Virus record (IMG/VR): IMGVR_UViG_3300035670_001131
Span: 1 to 25,923 of that record
Direction: 5' to 3' (one strand)
Source of the DNA: a virus
Length of the DNA: 25,923 nt
In this document: piece after piece, positions 6,633 through 14,654 of the stretch
Layout: each line of letters starts with the position of its first letter
How positions within the stretch are numbered: position 1 is the stretch's first letter
Made by a program: the position numbers and the translations under genes
The notes under the pieces: model-generated
Databases searched by the model: none
What the model was told of the DNA's origin: nothing
The model's input: only the letters and a program-made list of their open reading frames with translations

Positions 6633-8014
6633 GCGACGACGTGACGAAGGCGCTCTCGGTCCTCCGGGAGACGGTCGGCGAGGCCAAGGCGCTCCAGCAG
6701 GCGCAGACCAACCTCATCAACCTGGTCCGGATGGCCGGGTTCTCGAGCTGGTACGGCGAGCCGGTGAAGCTGACCCTCACCGACGTGCTCCAGGTGAGCG
6801 CGGTCACGATCTGCCTCGACATCCTGGCCCAGGACATCGCCAAGACCACCCTCCGGCTCTACCGGCGCCTGCCGAACGGCGGCAAGCAGGCGGTGATGCC
6901 CGGCGAGCATCCGGCGGCGCTGCTTCTGGCCACCGAGCCGAACCCGCGGCACCACTGGTACGAGCTCATCGAAATGATGATGCTCCACCTCGGCATCCTC
7001 CAGAACGCCTTCTGGGCGAAGCGGATCCTATCGAACGGCACCGTGACCGAGATCGTGCCGATCCTGCCCGGCCGCGTGCGCGTGCTGGCCGACGACGAGG
7101 CCGGCGTGGTCGCCTACGAGGTCAAGCGGGAGACGCCTTACGAGCGCATCCTGCTCGCCGGTCTCCCGGACGTGCTCCTCGAGGGAGAGATCATCCACTT
7201 CCGCGGCCGCATGTTCGACGGCCTGTTCGGGTACTCGAACCTCGAGGCCGGCAACCGGACCTTCAACCTCGCCAAGGCGCTCCAGACCTTCCAGACCAAC
7301 CTGTTCGAGAACGACGCCACGCTCCGCGGCGTGTTCCAGATGGGTCCGGAGAACTCGCTCTCGGACGAGGCCTTCCAGCGGATGCGCGCGCAGCTCACCG
7401 AGCGGTTCTCGGCGCTGCGGAAGGAGGCCAAGCCCCTGATCCTCGAGGAAGGGATGACCTTCCAGGGCATCTCCATGAAGTCGGACGAGGCGGAGGCCCA
7501 GAAGGCCTGGGACAACGCCATCGTCAACGTGGCGCGCCAGTTCCGCATCCCGCCGCACAAGATCTTCCACCTGATCAACGTCAAGTACGAGAACATGGAG
7601 ACGCTGGAGAAGTCCTACGTCTCCGACACGCTGGTCCCGTACTGCCGGCGGATCGAGCTGACGCTGGCGCGGCACCTCCTGGACCGCAAGGAGCGCGCGG
7701 AGTTCTTCCTCGAGTTCGACCGCGAGGAGATGGTCCTCTCCGACCCGAAGGCGCAGGCCGAGATGCTCGGCGTGCTGCTGCCCAACGGCGTCCTGACCAT
7801 CGACGAAGCCCGGCAAATGCGCGGCCGGAACCCGCTGCCGAACGGCGCCGGGAACGTCCGCCTCATCGGGTCCACCTACACGCTGGTCGACGACCAGAAC
7901 GAGGTCGTCATCCCCGCGGGCGGCCAGCAACAGGATCCCGCGGAGGATCCGGCGGACGACGTCACCACCCCCGACGACAGCGGGTCCAAGGGCCTACGGG
8001 TCATTTCGGGTTGA
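6629..8014 (+). CDS. Portal protein (HK97 gp3-like)
   Basis: 461 residues, normal for the family. Typical features include an N-terminal LTLTDVLQVSAVTICLDILA segment, KTTLRLYRR, HHWYELIEMMM, the IIHFRG and GYSNLEA stretch, GVFQMG, and a VARQFRIPPHKIF motif. The Glu-rich C-terminal helix region ends in a Pro/Asp-rich tail (residues about 435-461). It forms the dodecameric ring at the capsid vertex through which DNA passes and the tail attaches. The start at 6629 overlaps the upstream gene by four bases. A longer frame from 6476 is discarded because it lies inside the upstream gene. Confidence 0.95.
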   Translation: MSDDVTKALSVLRETVGEAKALQQAQTNLINLVRMAGFSSWYGEPVKLTLTDVLQVSAVTICLDILAQDIAKTTLRLYRRLPNGGKQAVMPGEHPAALLLATEPNPRHHWYELIEMMMLHLGILQNAFWAKRILSNGTVTEIVPILPGRVRVLADDEAGVVAYEVKRETPYERILLAGLPDVLLEGEIIHFRGRMFDGLFGYSNLEAGNRTFNLAKALQTFQTNLFENDATLRGVFQMGPENSLSDEAFQRMRAQLTERFSALRKEAKPLILEEGMTFQGISMKSDEAEAQKAWDNAIVNVARQFRIPPHKIFHLINVKYENMETLEKSYVSDTLVPYCRRIELTLARHLLDRKERAEFFLEFDREEMVLSDPKAQAEMLGVLLPNGVLTIDEARQMRGRNPLPNGAGNVRLIGSTYTLVDDQNEVVIPAGGQQQDPAEDPADDVTTPDDSGSKGLRVISG

Positions 8015-8027
8015 AAGGTCACCACCC

Positions 8028-9188
8028 ATGCCGAAGCCGAACATCTCCCTCGACGAGCTCCTGTCGCGCCGGCAGGGCCAGATCCGCTCCACCGATCGCG
8101 GCGACGCGCTGGTGAAGGCCTTCAAGGCCCCGCCGTCGTGGAACCCGGACAACCGGACGGCCAAGTTCGTCATGTCGACCGAGCAGCCGGACCGCCACGG
8201 CGACGTGGTGGTGCAGGCGGGCCTCGACACCGCCGAGTTCGAGAAGAACCCGGTCGCGCTGGCCTTCCACAATTCCTGGGACTGGCCGATCGGGAAGTGG
8301 TCGGACATCACCAAGGTCTCGGGCAAGCCGCGGCGGACCGAGGGCGTCCTGAACTTCGCCCCGGAGGGCGTCTCGGAGAACGCCGACAAGGCGGTGAAGA
8401 TGGTCGACGCCGGCCTGATGCGCTGCGTGTCGATCGGCTTCATCCCGAAGGAGTACGAGGCCCTCTACGACCAGCAGGATCGCTGGGTGGGGATCAAGTT
8501 CCTCGCCGCCGAGATGATCGAGTGCTCCCTGGTGCCGATCCCGGCCAACCCGGGAGCCGTTGCCAAGGCGGCCGGCAACGACAGCCGGGTCCACATGCTC
8601 ATGCTCGAGGAGATCCTCGACGAGTGGGCGATGACCCCCGAGGGCCTGGTCGTTCCGCGCGAGGTCTACGAGCATGAATATCAGGTCGTGAAGGCGCACC
8701 GCGGCGCGGTCATCGGCGGGTCGATCATGGAGGCGCTCCACAACTTCGGAGAGGAGCGCAAGAAGACGCTGGGGGACACTCCCCAGCCCGCCCCCGTCGC
8801 GCCCGTCCTGGACAAGGGAATCGCCCAGGAACAGGCATCCGAGGGCAAGCCGGAGGACGAACTGTCCCGCGGCATCCTCGAGTCCCTCAAGAAGGCCCTC
8901 CGCGAGGTGTTCGCGGGCTTCGGGTCGGCCGAGCACGCCATGATGATCGCAGAGCTCAAGGCCGCCGATGAGGTAATGCAGAAAATCGCCCAGGAGACGG
9001 CTTCCGAGGGCGTAGAGGCGTCGGAAACCACTGAAAAGACGGCGGAAAACGCCGAAATACGGGAAAATCCCGAAATTGACGAGCCGGCAGTCGAAAAGGC
9101 GCCCGAGCCGTCCGCGACTGATCTCGCCATCGCCCGCGCGAAGGCGAAAGCAACCCTCGCACGCCTGCGCTCGCAGGAAGCGGCCTGA
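8028..9188 (+). CDS. Prohead maturation protease with long acidic C-terminal extension
   Basis: 386 residues. Residues about 30-185 match the HK97-type prohead protease (peptidase U35/S78), with likely catalytic His81 in AFHNSWDWPIG and Ser135 in LMRCVSIGF, then the EMIECSLVPIPANPGA signature. It cleaves capsid precursors inside the prohead. Typical family members are about 200 residues. The further 190 residues here are rich in Glu, Ala and Lys (for example KTAENAEIREN and EKAPEPS) and look coiled or disordered. They may act as internal scaffold or a self-cleaved delivery tail. A strong terminator-like hairpin follows within 40 bases. Confidence 0.93.
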   Translation: MPKPNISLDELLSRRQGQIRSTDRGDALVKAFKAPPSWNPDNRTAKFVMSTEQPDRHGDVVVQAGLDTAEFEKNPVALAFHNSWDWPIGKWSDITKVSGKPRRTEGVLNFAPEGVSENADKAVKMVDAGLMRCVSIGFIPKEYEALYDQQDRWVGIKFLAAEMIECSLVPIPANPGAVAKAAGNDSRVHMLMLEEILDEWAMTPEGLVVPREVYEHEYQVVKAHRGAVIGGSIMEALHNFGEERKKTLGDTPQPAPVAPVLDKGIAQEQASEGKPEDELSRGILESLKKALREVFAGFGSAEHAMMIAELKAADEVMQKIAQETASEGVEASETTEKTAENAEIRENPEIDEPAVEKAPEPSATDLAIARAKAKATLARLRSQEAA

Positions 9189-9218
9189 ATCCCTTCGGGC
9201 GCGGCCCGCGGGATAGCC

Positions 9219-9242
9219 AAGGCGCCTCCGGGCGCCTTTTTT
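9219..9242 (+). terminator. Rho-independent terminator or attenuator before capsid gene
   Basis: AAGGCGCC pairs with GGCGCCTT across a TCCG tetraloop, an eight-pair GC-rich stem ending directly in six T (9237-9242). This has all the features of an intrinsic terminator. It sits only three bases upstream of the capsid gene ribosome site (GGAG at 9246-9249), so capsid mRNA must read through it, be processed there, or be antiterminated. Confidence 0.85.
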
Positions 9243-9256
9243 CATGGAGAAATCGA

Positions 9257-10543
9257 ATGACTCTCGAGCAGCTCCGCGCCCGGCTCAAGGAGCTCGGCGC
9301 CGAACTCACCGCCATCGTCGACAAGGGCGTGTCGTCCCCCGAGGACATGCAGAAGATCGACGCCCTGTCCGCCGAGGTCGACGACGTCGAGGCGAAGATC
9401 AAGTCCCTGGAGAACGCGGCACGGGTCAAGGCCCGCCTTGCCGGCAGCGTCTCCCCGGGCGCGATGACCGTCCCGGCCGAGGCCAAGTCGGAGCCGGAGA
9501 AGTTCCGCTCCTTCGGCGAGCAGCTCCAGGCGATCGCCCATGCCGGCATCAACCGCGGTGCCCCGCATGACCGCCGCCTGGTCTGGTCGAAGGCCGCCGG
9601 TGCCAACGAGGCTGTCCCGTCCGAGGGCGGCTTCCTGGTCCAGACCGACTTCTCGACCGAGCTCCTGTCCCTGTCGCACGACATGGGCCAGGTCGTGTCG
9701 CGCGTCCGCAAGATCCCGATCTCGAGCAACTCGAACGGCATCTCGTTCCCGACGATCGACGAGACCAGCCGCGCCAACGGCTCGCGCTGGGGCGGCATCC
9801 AGACCTACTGGGTGAACGAGGCCGACACCGTCACCGCGTCCAAGCCGAAGCTCGCCCAGATCGAGCTCAAGCTGAACAAGATGATGGGCATCGGTTACGC
9901 GACCGATGAGCTCCTGGCCGACGGTCCGGCCCTCGAGTCCATCATGAAGCAGGGCTTCGCCGAGGAGATCACCTTCAAGGCGGAGAACGCGGTCCTGAAC
10001 GGGACCGGCGCAGGCCAGCCGCTCGGCATCTTCAACTCCGGTGCTCTCGTCACCGAGTCCGCGGAGTCTGGGCAGGCGGCAGACACCATCACCGCGACGA
10101 ACATCCTCAACATGTTCTCGCGTCTGCCGACCCGCTCGGCGACGAACGCGGTGTGGCTGGTCACCCAGGAGTGCCTGCCGCAGCTCTGGACCATGACGAT
10201 GCCGACCAGCAACGTCATCATGTTCCAGCCGCCGGGCCTGAACGGCAACATCGAGGCGAATGCCCCCTACGGCACCCTCCTCGGCCGTCCGGTCCTGCCG
10301 GTCGAGTACCTGGGCCGCCTTGGCGACCTGGGCGACATCCTGCTCGCCGATCTGAGCCAGTACCTCATGATCGACAAGGGTGGGGTGGATGCCCAGGAGT
10401 CGATGCACGTCCGCTTCCTCTACGAGGAGATGACGTTCCGCATCACCTACCGGGTTGACGGTCAGCCGGCCTGGCGGACCGCCATGACCCCGGCGTCTGG
10501 TGGCCCGACCCAGTCGCCGTTCGTCACCCTCGCGGCGCGCTGA
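9257..10543 (+). CDS. Major capsid protein, HK97 fold
   Basis: 428 residues. Residues 1-60 are a charged coiled coil (EQLRARLKELGAEL and EDMQKIDALSAEVDDVEAKI), the usual delta or scaffold domain removed by the prohead protease. The body has typical HK97 capsid segments: SEGGFLVQTDFSTELL, ISFPTIDETSR, KLNKMMGIGYATDELLAD, FAEEITFKAENAVLNGTGAGQPLGI and RFLYEEMTFRITYRVDGQ. It builds the icosahedral shell. GGAG seven bases upstream supports the ATG at 9257. I cannot place the cleavage site with certainty. The gene lies between a terminator-like hairpin and a second hairpin. Confidence 0.96.
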   Translation: MTLEQLRARLKELGAELTAIVDKGVSSPEDMQKIDALSAEVDDVEAKIKSLENAARVKARLAGSVSPGAMTVPAEAKSEPEKFRSFGEQLQAIAHAGINRGAPHDRRLVWSKAAGANEAVPSEGGFLVQTDFSTELLSLSHDMGQVVSRVRKIPISSNSNGISFPTIDETSRANGSRWGGIQTYWVNEADTVTASKPKLAQIELKLNKMMGIGYATDELLADGPALESIMKQGFAEEITFKAENAVLNGTGAGQPLGIFNSGALVTESAESGQAADTITATNILNMFSRLPTRSATNAVWLVTQECLPQLWTMTMPTSNVIMFQPPGLNGNIEANAPYGTLLGRPVLPVEYLGRLGDLGDILLADLSQYLMIDKGGVDAQESMHVRFLYEEMTFRITYRVDGQPAWRTAMTPASGGPTQSPFVTLAAR

Positions 10544-10550
10544 TCCGGAG

Positions 10551-10573
10551 GGGGCGTCAGGAATTGACGCCCC
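10551..10573 (+). other. Perfect hairpin after the capsid gene
   Basis: GGGGCGTCA pairs with TGACGCCCC, nine GC-rich base pairs around a five-base loop, starting eight bases after the capsid stop. No T run follows, so it is a poor intrinsic terminator. It more likely protects the 3' end of capsid mRNA or slows downstream transcription. Confidence 0.75.
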
Positions 10574-10608
10574 ACCCCCAATCCCTCTGAAACTCAGGAG
10601 TAACCCCG

Positions 10609-11082
10609 ATGCAGGGTTGGAACCTCGCGGAGCAGGCGCACATTGTGAACGCGCTTCCTCCGGTCTCGATCGCTGGCGGCGCGACTGCCGACCGGTTCTC
10701 GATGAAGAACTTCGCCCACGCCACGATCATCGTGTCGGTGGGCGTCTCGGCGGCCGCCTTCACCAAGATCATCGTGCGGTCGTGCTCGGCCGCCACCTCC
10801 GGCACGGTCACGGACATCCCGTTCCGTGTCTACAAGGAGGAGACGGCTCTCGGCGACACGCTGGGCGCCAAGGTGGACGTCGCGGCGGCGGGTGTCACCC
10901 CGTCGGCCAACGACAACATCTTCTACGTGATCGAGCTCGACGCGGCCGAGCTCGAGGAGGACCAGCCGTGGGTGGAGGTCGCCCTGACCAACACCACCGG
11001 CAACTCGGTCATCGCCTGCGTGATCGCGGTTCTCTCCGGCGCCCGCTACACGGGCTCGGAGAACGCGACCGCCATCGCGTAA
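10609..11082 (+). CDS. Probable capsid decoration or head-stabilising protein
   Basis: 157 residues, Ala/Thr/Val-rich and strongly beta in character, with no membrane segment and only two Cys. Segments such as HATIIVSVGVSAAAF and WVEVALTNTTGNS alternate hydrophobic and polar residues, typical of beta-sandwich virion proteins. AGGAG at 10596-10600 is eight bases before the ATG, a strong ribosome site, fitting a highly expressed product. Position right after the major capsid gene and size match capsid decoration proteins, but I recognise no specific family. It could also be a head-associated protein of another kind. Confidence 0.7.
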   Translation: MQGWNLAEQAHIVNALPPVSIAGGATADRFSMKNFAHATIIVSVGVSAAAFTKIIVRSCSAATSGTVTDIPFRVYKEETALGDTLGAKVDVAAAGVTPSANDNIFYVIELDAAELEEDQPWVEVALTNTTGNSVIACVIAVLSGARYTGSENATAIA

Positions 11083-11089
11083 TGACCGC

Positions 11090-11113
11090 GGGGAGGGGGC
11101 CATCCCCCTCCCC
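11090..11113 (+). other. Perfect hairpin after the decoration gene
   Basis: GGGGAGGGGG pairs with CCCCCTCCCC, ten base pairs closed by a CCAT loop, seven bases after the stop codon. It lacks a T run. It repeats the arrangement after the capsid gene and is probably an mRNA-stabilising or pausing element. Confidence 0.75.
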
Positions 11114-11125
11114 ACTCCCCAACCC

Positions 11126-11131
11126 GAGGAG
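11126..11131 (+). promoter_or_regulatory. Ribosome site that sets the start at 11140
   Basis: GAGGAG lies eight bases before the ATG at 11140. An in-frame GTG at 11131 overlaps this site itself, so the ATG is the better start. Confidence 0.7.
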
Positions 11132-11139
11132 TGCCGTCC

Positions 11140-11439
11140 ATGCTCGTCCGCCAGCTCATCGGTGGTCTCGCCGGCCAGATCGTAGACATGCCCTATCATG
11201 TCGCCCAGTCGTGCATCGCCAACGGCACCGCGGCGCTTCCGGATGCGGAAGTGCGCGTGCGCGGGCTCGATGTGGCTGGGCCCCCCTCCCCGCGGGTTGA
11301 CGTCCCGGAGGACTGGAAGTCCCTCCACCACCTCGCCCGCATGTCCCTCGCCCGCAAGGTCAACCCGGCGCTTCCGGCGAGGATCTCGACGAAGCAGGCC
11401 GACGAGGCCATCGAAGCCTACCTCGCCGGCAATGCGTGA
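11140..11439 (+). CDS. Small protein in head module, unknown function
   Basis: 99 residues starting MLVRQLIGGLAG. The first half is a short segment with MPYHVAQSCIANGTA, then a Pro-rich linker, and a helical C-terminus (SLHHLARMSLARKV through DEAIEAYLAG). I do not recognise the family. It lies between the decoration gene and the second MptE/Maf-like gene, overlapping the latter by eight bases. Small head or connector accessory proteins occur at this point in many siphovirus operons; no specific role can be read. Confidence 0.7.
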   Translation: MLVRQLIGGLAGQIVDMPYHVAQSCIANGTAALPDAEVRVRGLDVAGPPSPRVDVPEDWKSLHHLARMSLARKVNPALPARISTKQADEAIEAYLAGNA

Positions 11440-12055
11440 TCTCTACAAGGTCCCAAGGATCTTTGCGGGCAAGACCGTCGTCATCATCGGCGGCGGCCCG
11501 TCGCTGGACCTGAAACAGGTCCGCAAGATCGCGATCGCCCACGCCGAGGGCAAGATCGGCGCCATCGCCGTCAACGACGCGGGCTTCGTGTGCTGGTTCG
11601 CCGACTGGCTGCACGCCTGCGACTTCAAGTTCTGGAACTGGAACAAGCAGTCGGCCACGCGGTTCCCAGGCATCAGGACGACGCTCGACGAGCACGTTCC
11701 GGCCGGATGGGCGGCGCTGATCAAGAACACCGGCCGCGAGGGCTTCGACGAGAACCCGTCGCACTGCCGCACCGGCAGCAATTCGGCCTACCAGGCGGCG
11801 CATTGCGCCATCCACGCCGGGGCCAGGAAGATCGTGCTGGTCGGCGTCGACCAGAAGCTCGGGCCCAAGGGCGAGTCCCACTGGTACGGCGAGCCGCCGG
11901 ACCGGATCGTCCCGCACTACGAGACCGCGATGATCCCGTACTGGGACGGCCTCAAGGACGCGCTCAAGGCCTTCGGCGTCGAGATGGTCAACGCGACGCC
12001 GGGGTCCGCGCTCAAGTCCTTCCCGCTGGCCGGGCTCGATGAGGTGCTGAAATGA
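11432..12055 (+). CDS. Second MptE/Maf-like (DUF115-type) protein
   Basis: 207 residues, a clear relative of the 1153-1767 product. It shares VVIIGGGPS (Gly loop at residues 20-24), AVNDAGF, TGSNSAYQAA, and KIVLVGVDQ followed by SHWYG, in the same order and spacing. The closest known families are MptE-like diphosphokinases and the Maf flagellin-glycosylation domain. It sits inside the head-to-tail morphogenesis genes, overlapping its neighbours on both sides, far from the glycosyltransferase set. That suggests it modifies a virion component while it is made. A catalytic role is inferred from fold motifs only. Confidence 0.78.
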   Translation: MRDLYKVPRIFAGKTVVIIGGGPSLDLKQVRKIAIAHAEGKIGAIAVNDAGFVCWFADWLHACDFKFWNWNKQSATRFPGIRTTLDEHVPAGWAALIKNTGREGFDENPSHCRTGSNSAYQAAHCAIHAGARKIVLVGVDQKLGPKGESHWYGEPPDRIVPHYETAMIPYWDGLKDALKAFGVEMVNATPGSALKSFPLAGLDEVLK

Positions 12056-12687
12056 TCCTCACCCAGGTCTCCGCGCCGGCCGAGATCGGCATCCTGGGCA
12101 CCTACACGGTGACCCAGTTCAAGGCGAACAAGCGCATCGCGCACAGCCTCGAGAACGACCGCATCGAGTCCGCGATCGTGGACGCCTACGAGTGGTTCGA
12201 CGGCCCCCACGGGTGGCTGCGCCGCGCGCTGATCACGCAGACCTGGGACATGCAGCTCGACTCCTTCGCCGACGAGATCGAGATCCCGCTCCCGCCGCTC
12301 CAGGCGGTGCTCTCGGTCACCTACTACGACGAGGACAACGTCGAGCAGACGCTCTACGACGCGACGGTCTCGCCGGTCACGGACGAGGGCAAGTTCATCG
12401 TGGTCGGGGGCCTGTTCTCGAAGATCGTGCTGGCCTACGACGAGACCTGGCCGGACCTCTACGACCGGCCGGACGCGGTCAAGATCCGCTTCCGGTGCGG
12501 CTACGGCGATGCCGGGGACGACGTCCCGCGCCCGATCTGCCGGTCCATCGGTCTCCTGGCGACGCATCTCTACGACAACCCGTCGCAGACCTATCCGGAG
12601 CCGCGGCTGGTCGAGGTCCCGCGCGAGCTGCCGTGGGGGATCAAGAGCCTCGCCGGCCGCTACCGGATCATGAACGACCACGATTGA
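12052..12687 (+). CDS. Head-tail connector (gp6-like adaptor)
   Basis: 211 residues. It has an N-terminal helix region with ENDRIESAIVDAYEWFDG and the strand-rich LPPLQAVLSVTYYDED, then a VKIRFRCGYGD motif and a helical C-terminus (RSIGLLATHLYDN). VTYYD followed by RCGYG is the usual signature of phiE125 gp8 / HK97 gp6-like connectors, which bind below the portal. Length is normal for the two-domain form. It overlaps the upstream gene by four bases. Confidence 0.87.
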   Translation: MILTQVSAPAEIGILGTYTVTQFKANKRIAHSLENDRIESAIVDAYEWFDGPHGWLRRALITQTWDMQLDSFADEIEIPLPPLQAVLSVTYYDEDNVEQTLYDATVSPVTDEGKFIVVGGLFSKIVLAYDETWPDLYDRPDAVKIRFRCGYGDAGDDVPRPICRSIGLLATHLYDNPSQTYPEPRLVEVPRELPWGIKSLAGRYRIMNDHD

Positions 12688-12702
12688 TCCGGGAGTCCCG
12701 AG

Positions 12703-13080
12703 ATGCGCTCAGCCTCCCGCAACGTCTACGCCCGGATCCAGTCGCGCACCACGGCGCGCGACCCGGAGACGAATGAGCCGCTCGGCTCCTGGGCGACCTA
12801 CAAGACGATCTGGCTGGCCCTGTGGCCGAAGCGGAACCGGGAGCGCGAGGGCGGCGGCCAGGTGGACAACTCGGTCCTCTACACCGCCCGCGGCGACTTC
12901 TACGACCTCGACGGCGTCACGTCGGAGATGCGTCTGGTCTACAGCCCGACCGGCGTCTACTCGGTCTCGACCGACTGGGTCTACTTCGACATCGAGGGCG
13001 TGCTGGTCGACCACGTCGACCGCCGCGAGACCACGCTCGAGCTCCGCCAGAGCTCGGCGACGACCGTGGGGATCGTCTGA
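12703..13080 (+). CDS. Head-tail joining / head closure protein
   Basis: 125 residues, mostly beta. The pattern WATYKTIWLALWPKRNRER and VYFDIEGVLVDHVDRRETTLEL fits the phage head-tail joining family (SPP1 gp16 / HK97 gp7-like stopper), in which W..Y.T.WA.. and a terminal R...L.L strand are typical. It would close the head after packaging and offer the tail a docking surface. GGGAG lies seven bases upstream of the ATG. It overlaps the next gene by one base. Confidence 0.8.
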   Translation: MRSASRNVYARIQSRTTARDPETNEPLGSWATYKTIWLALWPKRNREREGGGQVDNSVLYTARGDFYDLDGVTSEMRLVYSPTGVYSVSTDWVYFDIEGVLVDHVDRRETTLELRQSSATTVGIV

Positions 13081-13484
13081 TGGCCTCGGGCACCTCGATC
13101 ATGGTCCAGGCGCTCCTCGCCGGCGGCGCCACCTCGGCGATCGTCGATGACCGGATCGAGCCGTTCCCGCTGCGCGCGTCCACGCGGCGGCCTGGGATCG
13201 CGGTCAGCCTGGTCGACGAGACCGACGGCTACAAGCTGGACGGGGCGATCAAGTACCCGCAGAGCCGCGTCTCGGTCCACTGCATCGCGGAGTCCGCGAC
13301 GGCGGCCGACGCGCTGGCCGAGGCGGTGAAGCAGGATCTCATCGACTACCGCGGCGAGCTCCTCGACGCCGAGGTGACGATCTTCAAGGCGGGGTCCGAC
13401 TACTCCGACTACGCCGACGACCTCTCCACCTTCCGCCGCGTGGTCGACTTCGTCGTCCGGTGGCGCAACCTCGAGGGGACCTGA
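13080..13484 (+). CDS. Tail terminator (DUF3168-like)
   Basis: 134 residues. An N-terminal helix (MVQALLAGGATSAIV) leads to DRIEPFPLRAS..PGIAVSLV, RVSVHCIAES, a helix of Ala-rich sequence, and a C-terminal FRRVVDFVVRWRN strand. This is the usual arrangement of DUF3168 tail completion proteins, which cap the tail tube and set its end. It is coupled to the upstream gene by a one-base overlap. In many HK97-type phages the gp10-like and tail tube genes come directly next to it; here they come only 9 kb later. Confidence 0.82.
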   Translation: MASGTSIMVQALLAGGATSAIVDDRIEPFPLRASTRRPGIAVSLVDETDGYKLDGAIKYPQSRVSVHCIAESATAADALAEAVKQDLIDYRGELLDAEVTIFKAGSDYSDYADDLSTFRRVVDFVVRWRNLEGT

Positions 13485-13487
13485 CCC

Positions 13488-14207
13488 ATGGTCGCCGTCG
13501 CGATGGTTCCTGGCCTGACGTGGGAAACGTCCATCACGACGTCGTCTGCCTTCTTCACGGCGGGCGCCGAGTTTGAGGTGGTGATCAAGACGGGGAAGTA
13601 TGGCCGCGACGTGCTCGCGACGCTGACCGAGGCCGACGGGATCACCTGGGTCAGCGAGACCGAGGTTCTCCTCACCTTCAATGTCCCGCAGAACTTCTCC
13701 GCGGTCGAGGACGTCTACCTCGTCTTCTACGCCGACGATGTGGCGATGGGTCTGGCGATCACGGTCGACGTCACGAACGGATCCTCCACCGAGGCGGGCG
13801 CGATCGACATCACGATCGACTCCGGCGAAATCCTGGTCGACGTCGAGGTCACCGGGGGCACCAGCGATTCGATTTACGAGCTGGCCATGTTCGCCGGCGG
13901 CACGCTGACCGCGGGCGAGCTGGTCTTCCAGCACATCGTGTCCCGCCCGTTCACCCTCCCGTCGGGCCTGACCAACTCCCGCTTCTACGCTGGCGTGGCA
14001 GCGGACGCGGAAGCGGAGCTCTCCATCCAGAAAAACGGGGTGGAGTTCGCCACCGCGACTGTCGCCGCTGCCGGGACCAGCGCGACCTTCGCGTGCCTCG
14101 CCGCAACCAGCTTCGTCGCGGGAGACCGCCTCGAGGTGTATGGGCCGACCCCTGCGGATGCGGACCTCGCAGACGTCTCCATGACTCTCCGGGCAACCAA
14201 GGACTAA
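13488..14207 (+). CDS. Beta-rich virion protein, unknown family
   Basis: 239 residues with no Cys apart from one near the C-terminus, and no membrane segment. Alternating hydrophobic and polar residues throughout (EFEVVIKTGKY, EVLLTFNVPQNF, ITVDVTNGSS) suggest two or three beta-sandwich domains, perhaps Ig-like. The last 65 residues (AELSIQKNGVEFATATV through RLEVYGPT) look like a compact lectin-like or fibre-tip beta domain. It opens the adhesin-like block directly after the tail terminator. A tail-surface or head-fibre role is inferred from composition and neighbours. Confidence 0.72.
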   Translation: MVAVAMVPGLTWETSITTSSAFFTAGAEFEVVIKTGKYGRDVLATLTEADGITWVSETEVLLTFNVPQNFSAVEDVYLVFYADDVAMGLAITVDVTNGSSTEAGAIDITIDSGEILVDVEVTGGTSDSIYELAMFAGGTLTAGELVFQHIVSRPFTLPSGLTNSRFYAGVAADAEAELSIQKNGVEFATATVAAAGTSATFACLAATSFVAGDRLEVYGPTPADADLADVSMTLRATKD

Positions 14208-14225
14208 CCAGAAGGAACCGATGCC

Positions 14226-14654
14226 ATGACAATCTCGAACACCACCGAAAATGCCATCCTGGATCTCGTCTTCACGGCGGTCGCCTGGGCCAACTATGCC
14301 GACAATGCGGCTTCCAGCCCGGAGACCAACATCATCATTGGTCTGCATACGGGTGACCCGGCTGACACCGGCACCATGTCGACCAACGAGACGACGTACA
14401 CGTCCTATGCTCGCGCCTCTGTCGCCCGCACGACGAGCGGCTGGACGGTGTCGTCTGGTTCGTGCTCCCCGGACGCGAACATCGACTTCGCGGCCTGCAC
14501 GGGCGGCACCGCGACGATCAGCTACTTCTCGACCGGAAAGTCGGGCGGTGGTGCAGCGGCGATCCTGTGGTCCGGTACGGTGACCCCGAACATCTCGGTC
14601 AGCGACGGCGTTACGCCGCGGCTTACGACCGCGACCGCGATCACGCTCGACTGA
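14226..14654 (+). CDS. Tail-fibre-family small protein
   Basis: 142 residues. NAILDLVFTA, IIIGLHTGDPADTG, YTSYARASVART and a beta-rich tail matching a TATISYFSTGKSGGGAAILW pattern recall a family of about 130-residue phage proteins usually annotated as tail fibre. In that family an LHT..P.D.G motif is followed by Y.R..V and a GTVTHFGIFD-like strand. The assignment rests on this motif order. It is coupled to the next gene by a one-base overlap. It probably forms part of a surface appendage with its neighbours. Confidence 0.72.
   Translation: MTISNTTENAILDLVFTAVAWANYADNAASSPETNIIIGLHTGDPADTGTMSTNETTYTSYARASVARTTSGWTVSSGSCSPDANIDFAACTGGTATISYFSTGKSGGGAAAILWSGTVTPNISVSDGVTPRLTTATAITLD

Noticed and set aside
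9244-9570. Plus-strand frame starting before the capsid gene
   Set aside because: Out-of-frame shadow inside the capsid gene with Arg/Gly/Pro-biased sequence.
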